Below are positions 55,119-62,590 of a DNA stretch of 64,000 nucleotides, piece by piece. Origin of the DNA: Puniceicoccaceae bacterium. Lineage in GTDB: Bacteria; Verrucomicrobiota; Verrucomicrobiia; Opitutales; JAFGAQ01. The notes beneath the pieces are model-generated. The model was not told where the DNA came from and ran no database searches. It saw nothing but the letters and a program-made list of their open reading frames with translations. The position numbers and the translations under genes were made by a program. The stretch is from the NCBI GenBank assembly GCA_028285755.1, contig JANQOQ010000015.1, positions 62,001 through 126,000 of the forward strand, in the 5' to 3' direction. Numbering within the stretch: the stretch's first letter is position 1; each line of letters starts with the position of its first letter.

Positions 55119-55385
55119 ATGAAACGCAATGATTGGAATTTCTTTATCGATTTCACTTCATTTTTGGATTTGTTGTTTCTGCTCCTGACCGGCTTAATCA
55201 TCCATTGGGTTTTGCCCCCGGGCAGTGGCATGCGCAGGACATTTCTGATGCTCAATCGTCACGAATGGGGAGATATTCATTTTTGGCTGTCAATGCTTTT
55301 TCTCCTGCTTATGGCTACTCATATTTATTTACATCGAAAGTTTATCTGGCATCAGATAATGAAACGATGGAGTAGATTGAATTAA
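55119..55385 (+). CDS. Small DUF4405-like membrane protein
   Basis: The 88-residue protein has two membrane helices (FLDLLFLLLTGLIIHWVL and FWLSMLFLLLMATHIYL) and several histidines in the second half (RHEWGDIHFW and THIYLHRKF). These His positions resemble DUF4405 and cytochrome b-like helices, so heme binding is possible. It lies 18 bases after nrdG and may share its operon. Confidence 0.75.
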   Translation: MKRNDWNFFIDFTSFLDLLFLLLTGLIIHWVLPPGSGMRRTFLMLNRHEWGDIHFWLSMLFLLLMATHIYLHRKFIWHQIMKRWSRLN

Positions 55386-55442
55386 GCGGGTACAGAGCAT
55401 AACTGACCGGGAAAATTGAAGCCCTTGGTTGCATACTTAAGG

Positions 55443-55467
55443 AATGCTTATATACACTATAAGCATT
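55443..55467. promoter_or_regulatory. 10-bp perfect inverted repeat before the rhodanese-YceI start
   Basis: AATGCTTATA (55443-55452) and TATAAGCATT (55458-55467) have a five-base spacer; the right arm touches the ATG at 55468. It looks like a dimeric repressor site that would cover the ribosome-binding region. The regulator is unknown. Confidence 0.6.
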
Positions 55468-56373
55468 ATGCTGCCAGAATCCGATAAAATCCAATATACT
55501 TCAATCAACGACTACTCTGCTGACTCAAGTAAAGTATTGGTCGACGTTCGCCTGCCGGATGTTTTTGCGGAATCCCATATTCCCGGCTCCGTGAATTTCT
55601 GTGTATACGAAGTCGCCTTCAATGAAAAAATTGCTGAAGCGTATCCGGAGCAAGATACTCCAATTGTGGTATACGGGGAGAGTGCTGCATTTAAGGCCGC
55701 TGAGTCTGCAATCTACAAGTTGCTGGGTGCGGGTTATCACAATGTTTCCATCCTCGAAGGCGGGCTTCACGCCTGGCAGGTAGCAGGAAACTCGGTGGAT
55801 ACAAGCGGTGAGTCCGCATTCCCTGCAATACAAGGTAAGTTCGCTCTCAATCTTGAAAAAACGAAAATTCGCTGGATCGGCCGTAATCTCGTCAACCAGC
55901 ATGATGGTAAACTTGCCGCAAAATCGGGCTCTATTGAGATTGGTGCATCCGGAGCGCCCATTGCCGGCGAGTTGGTTATCGACATGGCTGATGGTATCAC
56001 TTGTGACGATCTTACTGATGCTGGAGCAAATGCAGGGCTCATCGGGCATTTGAAAAGCCCGGATTTTTTTGAAACTGATAAGTACCCGGAGGCTTCGTTT
56101 ACATTGCTATCTGCTGAGCCTTTGGAAAATAAACTGCCCGGTAGCCCAAACTATGCGGTTAAGGGGACCATGCAGATTAAGGGTTTGCAGGCAGAGCTGC
56201 ACATTCCGGCTATGATCTCTCAATTGGATCAGGGAGTCGGCTTTCAGGCACAATTCGATTTTGACCGCACGAAGTGGAACGTCCTCTACGGCTCCGGCTC
56301 CATTTTTGAAAAGCTGGGCATGCACCTCGTTAATAACCTGGTGAGCCTCCAGGTGATGGCCTTCTTTGAATAA
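55468..56373 (+). CDS. Rhodanese-like domain fused to YceI domain
   Basis: The 301-residue protein has a rhodanese-like domain at about residues 1-115 and a YceI-like lipid-binding barrel at 125-300. The rhodanese shows DVRLPDVFAESHIPGSVNF and a late GLHAWQVAGN, but the active loop is VVYGESAAF with no cysteine, so it cannot carry sulfur. The YceI part has LEKTKIRWIGRN, FFETDKYPEASFTL and VKGTMQIKG. It has no signal peptide, unusual for YceI. An alternative start at 55444 lies inside the repeat. Confidence 0.88.
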   Translation: MLPESDKIQYTSINDYSADSSKVLVDVRLPDVFAESHIPGSVNFCVYEVAFNEKIAEAYPEQDTPIVVYGESAAFKAAESAIYKLLGAGYHNVSILEGGLHAWQVAGNSVDTSGESAFPAIQGKFALNLEKTKIRWIGRNLVNQHDGKLAAKSGSIEIGASGAPIAGELVIDMADGITCDDLTDAGANAGLIGHLKSPDFFETDKYPEASFTLLSAEPLENKLPGSPNYAVKGTMQIKGLQAELHIPAMISQLDQGVGFQAQFDFDRTKWNVLYGSGSIFEKLGMHLVNNLVSLQVMAFFE

Positions 56374-56413
56374 GGGATTGCCTTTATAGAACCGAATTGC
56401 AGGCTGTAACCTT

Positions 56414-58306
56414 ATGAAAGTTACACGCTTGCTGCTTACCTTTGCCCTCAGTTTTTGTTCTGCTTACTTCACTACTGCCGAAACCCTTACGGTTGAAGTC
56501 GATGCGACTGATGTTCCTCGCCAGCTGCTGAAGAGTCGCGTGACGATGCAGGTGGAGAGCGGTGCGTTTACGTTTCGCTATCCTATCTGGATACCGGGTG
56601 TGCATTCACCGGGTGGGCCTATTCAAAATATGGCGGGACTCCGTGTGTTTACTCAGGACGGGGAACGCCTGGAATGGCAACGGGATCTACTGAACCGCAG
56701 CGTATTTCATGTGGATATACCCGAAGGTGCTGAATCGATCATAGTTGAGCTGGATTACATCCTGAATCAACCCAGCGTGAATTCCAAGGGCGTAGACAGT
56801 TATGGGAATGCCAAGCTCGGTGTCATAAACTGGAACACCTGCATGGTCTACCCGGATGCCGTTAAGGACCATAGTGTGGATGTGCAGGCATCCCTTAAAT
56901 TACCGGATGGTTGGAAGTGGGCATCTGCGTTGGATTCGGATGCACCCGATGCCGACATCGTCCAATTTCAACCGCTCACGTTGGAAGCATTTATGGACAG
57001 CCCGCTCATCATGGGTGAGTACCTGCGTACCTTTGATCTGGAGAGCGGCGATATTCTGGGTCCGGTTTATTTGCATGTAGTCTCAGAGGCGAAAGGCGCG
57101 CTGCAGGTGCCCGAGGAGGTTATCACCAAACTCAGCAACATGGTGATCGAGTCGGGCCATCTCTTCGGGACCGCCCATTTTGAAACCTATGATTTCCTTG
57201 TAGTGGCGAGCGACCAGGTCGATAATACCGGCCTCGAGCATCTTGACAGCAGCTTCAACGTCGTTGGAGAGCGGGATCTGCTCGATCCTGAGGATCTCGA
57301 TAACACTTGGATGGGCGGCCTGCTTCCGCACGAGTTTGTGCATTCCTGGTGCGGTAAGTATCACCGGCCCAGCGGCATGGTCACCCATGATTACCACACG
57401 CTTAAGGATACCCAGGGCTTATGGATCTATGAAGGGCTTACCACCTATCTGGGGGATCTGCTTGCCGTGCGTAGCGGCCTTTTCAGTTATGAAGGGTTTT
57501 TGGAGAGCATCGCATCTACCATATCGTTCTTCAAGCATCAGAGCGGTCGCGAATGGCGCTCACTGCTCGATACCACGGTAAGCAGCTACCACTTGCGCGG
57601 GGGCAGCAATGCCTGGAGTAATTTGCGGCGCGGGCAGGATTACTACTCCGAGGGCATGCTTTTCTGGATCGAAGTGGATGCGATTATGCGTAACCAGACG
57701 GATGGCAAAAAAAGTCTGGATGATTTTGTGCAGGTCTTCCTGGGCGCAAAGGGAGACTCCGGCCGAGTGGTCGCCTTTGAGGTGGATGCTATTCCGGATA
57801 TGTTGAATGAAATTGTCGAATATGATTGGGCACCGCTCATCCAGAAACGCATTTATGATACTCAGGAAAAATACGATATGAGCTTTGTGAAGGAGTGCGG
57901 CTATCGGCTGACCTACCGGGATGAGCCCAGTGAATATCAGGAGGATATGCACACGCGCTATAACTATGTGAACCTGCGCGAATCCCTGGGCATCAACGTG
58001 ATGCAGGATGGTAGTATCACAAGCTCGATAGCTGTGGGATCGCCTGCCGATAAAGCCGGATTGGCCCCGCGTATGAAAATTTCGGGCGTAAACGGTCGTA
58101 AGTTTTCGCTCAATCATCTCAAGGATGCGGTTGCAGATTCTGTCGTTGACGGAAAGATTGAGTTGTTGGTGCTTCAGGGAGATGTGTTTGAGGAGTATAC
58201 GCTCGAATATGACGAAGGGCATAAATACCTCGCATTCACCCGTGATGAATCACACCCGGATCGATTTAAAGAGATGTTTGCCGGCAAGCGTAAACAGCCC
58301 GAGTAG
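56414..58306 (+). CDS. M61-family metallopeptidase with PDZ domain
   Basis: The 630-residue protein has a signal peptide (LLLTFALSFCSAYFTTA). An N-terminal beta domain leads to the peptidase with the zinc motif HEFVHSW (His306, Glu307, His310) and the following IYEGLTTYLGDLLAVR, which holds the third ligand Glu. A C-terminal PDZ-like domain at about 530-600 contains LGINVMQDGSITSSIAVGSPADKAGL. This is the glycyl-aminopeptidase (M61) architecture. It probably acts in the periplasm or outside. Confidence 0.93.
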   Translation: MKVTRLLLTFALSFCSAYFTTAETLTVEVDATDVPRQLLKSRVTMQVESGAFTFRYPIWIPGVHSPGGPIQNMAGLRVFTQDGERLEWQRDLLNRSVFHVDIPEGAESIIVELDYILNQPSVNSKGVDSYGNAKLGVINWNTCMVYPDAVKDHSVDVQASLKLPDGWKWASALDSDAPDADIVQFQPLTLEAFMDSPLIMGEYLRTFDLESGDILGPVYLHVVSEAKGALQVPEEVITKLSNMVIESGHLFGTAHFETYDFLVVASDQVDNTGLEHLDSSFNVVGERDLLDPEDLDNTWMGGLLPHEFVHSWCGKYHRPSGMVTHDYHTLKDTQGLWIYEGLTTYLGDLLAVRSGLFSYEGFLESIASTISFFKHQSGREWRSLLDTTVSSYHLRGGSNAWSNLRRGQDYYSEGMLFWIEVDAIMRNQTDGKKSLDDFVQVFLGAKGDSGRVVAFEVDAIPDMLNEIVEYDWAPLIQKRIYDTQEKYDMSFVKECGYRLTYRDEPSEYQEDMHTRYNYVNLRESLGINVMQDGSITSSIAVGSPADKAGLAPRMKISGVNGRKFSLNHLKDAVADSVVDGKIELLVLQGDVFEEYTLEYDEGHKYLAFTRDESHPDRFKEMFAGKRKQPE

Positions 58307-58343
58307 CCTCAAGTTTACTCGGGATATTGCGCTACCTTGAGGC
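58298..58343. repeat. Overlapping alternative hairpins at convergent gene ends
   Basis: CCCGAGTA (58298-58305) pairs with TACTCGGG (58316-58323), while GCCTCAAG (58306-58313) pairs with CTTGAGGC (58336-58343). The two stems interlock and cannot form together. They may act as a bidirectional terminator, but there is no clear T tract. Confidence 0.4.
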
Positions 58344-60132
58344 AAGGAAGCTTCACCTGAAAGTCGAATTGATTATTGCTGGGGCTATGCGCATGGAAGG
58401 CGATTTTACCCCCCATGTTGATCGCCAGTTGCTTGATCAGACGTATTGTGGTGATTTGCGATTTTAGCTCGTTACTCACTTCGAGTTTGTGTGCTATTGA
58501 ATCGTCGCTTCGGTTGAAGCAGATGTCGAAAAAACGCGTATTCGTGTTTTCACTCGAAAAACTAACCTTAAAGCGAATCTCCCGGATCGCATTGATATTC
58601 AGGTTGTCCCCTTCAAACTCTACGGTCTTCGAACTGTCTTCCAGTTCATTGACCAGCTCCGATCCCAGCTCGATACGTATTTCTTCCGGGGTTTCCTGAA
58701 CACCCTCGGTCATCGTAAGATTAATGAGGTTGGTCAGGATCTTTTCGAAATACGGTTCATCCCCCATGACTACGAGTTCTGATTCATCCGCCTGATATTT
58801 CAAGGTTTGGTCATTGCCCGCTACTCCTGAGCTTAGGTCTACAATATTGGATACCAGCTTGCTAAGATGGAAAGGTTTTTCGGCGAGTGCGATTTGGTTT
58901 TTCTGGGCGTTCACGAGTGTAGACATCTCTTCGATTTGAGACATCATGCGATTACTCTTCGCCTGGATTGCGACTGCGTATTTCTTAAGGTGCGGGATCG
59001 CATTCTCGTCCGATGATATGAGCTCTGCAAGTTGCACGATGGACTGCAGTGGCTGATTTAGCTGGGAAGAAATCATCTCCATCGTTTTCGTATCGACCAG
59101 CTTGGTATTGGGCCCACCCTGGGCAGTGGATTGGGCGTCCTGCTTTTTGAGTTTTGGCTTCGGTCGGGGAGGTGGGGGCAGGGGCTTGCGCGGTGCGGGC
59201 ACTTCCACCGGTACTGGAATATCGGCAGCAGGAATAGTCTCTACGGGTTCGGCTTCTACAGGTTCGGGTTCATCGATGGCGACTTCAGGTGCAATAGGTT
59301 CAATAGCCTCCGTCTCCGGTTCAGGGGTGGGTGTTTCGCTGATTTCAGGCTCAGGTTCTTCAGGGGGCTTTTCTTCGAGTAAGAGCATATTCACCAAAAT
59401 AAGGCCATGCTCCCGGTTTGCCATTTCGAGCTCTACATTCAAGGGAAATTGGCTGTCATCTTTTCTTTTGCCTTTGGCGCGTTGCAGCCTGCGGCCATCC
59501 TGAGTATCCTCTTCGTTGATGGGTTCCAGAAAAACGATATCGTCGATCTTCTTGCCCTCGTAGTCCGCGTCACTAAATTGAAACTCATTTTTCGCAGTTT
59601 CGCTCATGGCGAGTATATCTTCCTCGCGGGAAATGATGATAACGGTGGAATCAGCTTTCTCCTGCAGCAGATCAACGATTATCTCAGCCTTGGATTTGAC
59701 TGTGGCCGTATCTTCCTCGGGCACGATTTTCTCGGGTTCGATCGAGTCGACTTCCTCAAGCATCGCGGCCCCCTGATCAACCACTGCTTCTTCCTGGATT
59801 TCAGAGTTGAATACGACAGGTTCGCCGAGATCCGAATCTTCTTCCTCTTCTTTTTCCTGTAGTTTAGGCTTTTTCAGGAAAATTCCCCCGGCATCCTCCT
59901 CCTCGTCTTCATCATCCGGAGGTTGGTGTAACATTCCATCATCGTTACTGGGTTTGAACATGGCTTCGTTTTCAATCCCATAGTCAAATACATCTTCATC
60001 TTCTTCCTGCACTTCCTCGTCATCACCCTTGCGGGCACTTAAAAAAATAACCAGTAATATAGCTACGATCCCAATGTGTATCGAGCCTATGATCAGAAGG
60101 TTGGACTCTATGAGTGTTTCTATGGTTTCCAT
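58315..60132 (-). CDS. Membrane-anchored pseudo-histidine kinase
   Basis: The 605-residue protein has an N-terminal membrane helix (LIIGSIHIGIVAILLVIFL), a strongly acidic linker, and a PAS-like domain at about 150-255 (KKIDDIVFLEPINEED and RKDDSQFPLNVELEM). A Pro/Glu-rich linker to about 340 is followed by HisKA-like and ATPase-like regions. The phosphoacceptor motif reads MISSQLNQPLQSI, with Ser356 where His should be. The ATPase part has ILTNLINLTMTEG instead of the N box and no DxGxG. Kinase activity is not expected; signalling by interaction is possible. Confidence 0.8.
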   Translation of the reverse strand: METIETLIESNLLIIGSIHIGIVAILLVIFLSARKGDDEEVQEEDEDVFDYGIENEAMFKPSNDDGMLHQPPDDEDEEEDAGGIFLKKPKLQEKEEEEDSDLGEPVVFNSEIQEEAVVDQGAAMLEEVDSIEPEKIVPEEDTATVKSKAEIIVDLLQEKADSTVIIISREEDILAMSETAKNEFQFSDADYEGKKIDDIVFLEPINEEDTQDGRRLQRAKGKRKDDSQFPLNVELEMANREHGLILVNMLLLEEKPPEEPEPEISETPTPEPETEAIEPIAPEVAIDEPEPVEAEPVETIPAADIPVPVEVPAPRKPLPPPPRPKPKLKKQDAQSTAQGGPNTKLVDTKTMEMISSQLNQPLQSIVQLAELISSDENAIPHLKKYAVAIQAKSNRMMSQIEEMSTLVNAQKNQIALAEKPFHLSKLVSNIVDLSSGVAGNDQTLKYQADESELVVMGDEPYFEKILTNLINLTMTEGVQETPEEIRIELGSELVNELEDSSKTVEFEGDNLNINAIREIRFKVSFSSENTNTRFFDICFNRSDDSIAHKLEVSNELKSQITTIRLIKQLAINMGGKIAFHAHSPSNNQFDFQVKLPCLKVAQYPE

Positions 60133-60299
60133 TGAAAACTAGTGCGCATGATAGTAGAGTAAGACGATAAATCAATAATCAAGTATTCATATATGTGTGC
60201 TTTTACGGCTTTGTTACGTATCCTAATCTTTTGATTTGCAAACATTAAAGAAGTTATTCACATGAATTTACGCATCAAAACCCACCTTGCTATGCCCAT

Positions 60300-61595
60300 A
60301 TGATCTGGTTGTATCGGTTTATTTTCCCTTTTTTATTTATCTTCCTATCTCCTTATTACATCAAGCGTATGCTCAAACGGGGTGGGTATGGAGCGATGAT
60401 GAAGAGCCGTTTTGGAGACGTGCCCGAACAGCCCAAGACAGCAGGTAAAAAGCGAGTCTGGATACAGGCTGTCAGCGTGGGTGAGCTGCTCGCTTTAGAA
60501 ACATTACTAAAGAAATTGGCAGAGGATCAGAGCATAGAGCTTTACTTATCGACAACGACCAGCACCGGCTACTCATTGGCCCAAGATAAATATGCGGATG
60601 TCGTGGATTGTATATTTGGCTTTCCGCTCGATTTTTGGTGGGTATCGGCAAAGGCGTGGAACCGCATTCAGCCGGATCTAGCCATTGTGACTGAGGGGGA
60701 GTTGTGGCCCGAACATATCCAGCAGGCGAAAAGCAGGCAAATTCCGATCCTGCTGGTGAATGCCCGTATCTCGGATCGCAGTTTTCGTCGTCTGCAGAAG
60801 CAGCGTATTATCTTTCACTTGCTTTACTCGCAGCTCACTTATGTAGGCGTATCTTCACGCTGGGATGAACAGCGATTGACCAATCTTGGTCTGCCCGAAT
60901 CCAAAATTCGATTTACCGGGAACCTGAAATTCGATGCGGTCAGTACTGAACCCATTTCCAAAAAGGAGTTTGCCAACTTATGGTCAGATACCCGCTTTAG
61001 TAATAAAGAAGGCTTCACGCTTATTGGTGCCTCAACTTGGCCGGGTGAAGAGGAACTATTATTAGAAGCGTTAACGTTTTTAAGGCAGCAGGGGCTATCT
61101 GTTCAGCTCATTTTAGTGCCGAGGCATGCTGAAAGGCGGGCTGAGATTCAGCAGTTACTGGAACAATATCCGCAGCTAAAATGGCATTTTCGCTCCACTA
61201 ATATCGGAAACCTGGGATCGGAGGATGGTGATGTCTACATGGCCGATACCACGGGAGAGCTGCGCAAATTTCTACAACTCGCAGATCTAGCTGTAATCGG
61301 CAAGAGCTTCCCACCGCACACCCAGGGGCAAACCCCTGTGGAAGCGGCTGCCTTGGGTGTGCCGATGATTTATGGCCCTGCGATGACTAACTTTCGCACA
61401 CTCTGCCTGGAGCTTGATTCCGAAAAAGCCGCCCTGCGGCTGAAATCCGGAGATGAATTAGCCCCGGCAATATTGCAGTTGCTGCAAGACCCCAAGCAGC
61501 GCGAGCAAATGATCGATGCAGGTAAGCAGGTCATCACGCGCAATCAGGGCAGCACGGAGCGTACATTGGCGTTGATTCACGAATTTTTAGCTTGA
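60300..61595 (+). CDS. waaA: 3-deoxy-D-manno-octulosonic acid (Kdo) transferase
   Basis: WaaA adds Kdo to lipid A precursor at the inner membrane. The 431-residue protein has an N-terminal membrane anchor, WIQAVSVGELLALETLL (with the catalytic Glu), STTTSTGYSLAQDKY, TEGELWPEHIQQAK and a late GKSFPPHTQGQTPVEAAALGVPMIYGP. These cover both halves of the GT-B fold. It supports lipopolysaccharide in this organism. How many Kdo residues it adds cannot be told. Confidence 0.95.
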   Translation: MIWLYRFIFPFLFIFLSPYYIKRMLKRGGYGAMMKSRFGDVPEQPKTAGKKRVWIQAVSVGELLALETLLKKLAEDQSIELYLSTTTSTGYSLAQDKYADVVDCIFGFPLDFWWVSAKAWNRIQPDLAIVTEGELWPEHIQQAKSRQIPILLVNARISDRSFRRLQKQRIIFHLLYSQLTYVGVSSRWDEQRLTNLGLPESKIRFTGNLKFDAVSTEPISKKEFANLWSDTRFSNKEGFTLIGASTWPGEEELLLEALTFLRQQGLSVQLILVPRHAERRAEIQQLLEQYPQLKWHFRSTNIGNLGSEDGDVYMADTTGELRKFLQLADLAVIGKSFPPHTQGQTPVEAAALGVPMIYGPAMTNFRTLCLELDSEKAALRLKSGDELAPAILQLLQDPKQREQMIDAGKQVITRNQGSTERTLALIHEFLA

Positions 61596-61606
61596 TATTA
61601 TACAAT

Positions 61607-61627
61607 TGAGCATTAAACATATGCTCA
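61607..61627. promoter_or_regulatory. Inverted repeat upstream of lexA
   Basis: TGAGCAT (61607-61613) and ATGCTCA (61621-61627) are perfect arms with a seven-base spacer, just before the ATG at 61630. It may be the LexA autoregulatory site of this lineage. It matches neither the E. coli nor B. subtilis box by eye. Confidence 0.4.
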
Positions 61628-61629
61628 TA

Positions 61630-62262
61630 ATGAGAGATATTACAGCCCGGCAACGTGAAATGCTCAACTTCATTCAGTCCTTCCTGAAAAAGCAGGGATA
61701 TTGGCCGAGTATTCGCGATATTCAGCACCATTTTGAGTTTAAAAGCACCAATGCAGTGATGGGCCATTTACGCGCTCTTGAGAAAAAGGGTATGATCAGC
61801 CGCATACCCGGCCAGGCGCGCACTTTCCGCATCACAGATGAGTCTCAGGTAGAGACGGAGCCCGAATTTGAAAATGTTTTTAGTATCCCCGTCTATGGCA
61901 GTATCGCTGCAGGATATCCGGATCGTATTGAAGCCTCCGGTGAAATTGGACGGCTTCAACTGGATATCGAAACTGCCGGCGTGCGCCCGGACAGCAATAC
62001 ATTTGCGCTTAAGGTACGTGGCGATAGCATGATCGATGCAGGGATTTTGGATGGTGATACGGTAATCATCCAGCAAGGCATCCCCAGGGATGGAGACATC
62101 ATTGCTGCATTAATCGATGGGGAAACCACGCTCAAGCGCTTCATCCAAAAGCCGGGTGCGATCCCTTACCTAAAAGCCGAAAATCCGGACTACCCGGAGC
62201 TTTATCCGGTATCTGAACTGGTGGTTCAGGGTTTATGTAAGGCAGTGATCCGCCACTTATAG
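61630..62262 (+). CDS. lexA: LexA repressor
   Basis: The SOS repressor, which cleaves itself when RecA filaments form. From the ATG at 61630 it has 210 residues. The winged helix starts with DITARQREMLNFIQSFL and continues with PSIRDIQHHFEFKSTNAVMGHLRALEKKG. The cleavage bond is Ala94-Gly95 (SIAAGYP), with catalytic Ser133 (GDSMIDAG) and Lys169 (TTLKRF). ATG 61621 is an alternative start. It follows waaA by about 34 bases on the same strand. Confidence 0.95.
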   Translation: MRDITARQREMLNFIQSFLKKQGYWPSIRDIQHHFEFKSTNAVMGHLRALEKKGMISRIPGQARTFRITDESQVETEPEFENVFSIPVYGSIAAGYPDRIEASGEIGRLQLDIETAGVRPDSNTFALKVRGDSMIDAGILDGDTVIIQQGIPRDGDIIAALIDGETTLKRFIQKPGAIPYLKAENPDYPELYPVSELVVQGLCKAVIRHL

Positions 62263-62349
62263 TGCGAAATTGATTTTTTGCATACTTACGCCTTTCCGAT
62301 TGACTTTGCGCATACAGAAGATTTGCTTCTTTTTCTTAACGCATTGAAT

Positions 62350-62427
62350 GGTGGTTGTAGCTCAGTTGGTTAGAGCACCTGATTGTGGTTCAGGGGGTCG
62401 CCGGTTCAAATCCGGTCATCCACCCCA
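62350..62427 (+). tRNA. tRNA-His (anticodon GTG)
   Basis: The cloverleaf is complete, with anticodon GTG in CTGATTGTGGTTCAG. The tRNA-His marks are present: an extra G at position -1 opposite C73, and an encoded CCA end. The T arm is GCCGGTTCAAATCCGGT. The acceptor stem has one T-T mismatch (position 5-68). The 163 bases after it hold nothing I can name. Confidence 0.95.
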
Positions 62428-62590
62428 TTCTTAATTTGAGTGTGAGAGCGTTAAGTCCTTATCTTCGACTATGTAGAGTAGTCAAGGGATTCTTAGGATG
62501 TTACAATCACGTTGCTCATTACTTATGCTGTTGACCGCCACCCCTATCTTCCTCCAAAGGATTTAGTTACCGATACAACTGACTCTATTT

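Noticed and set aside
59100-59500. Plus-strand Gly/Ser-rich ORF opposite the pseudo-kinase
   Set aside because: It is the antisense image of the Pro/Glu-rich linker and has no independent support.
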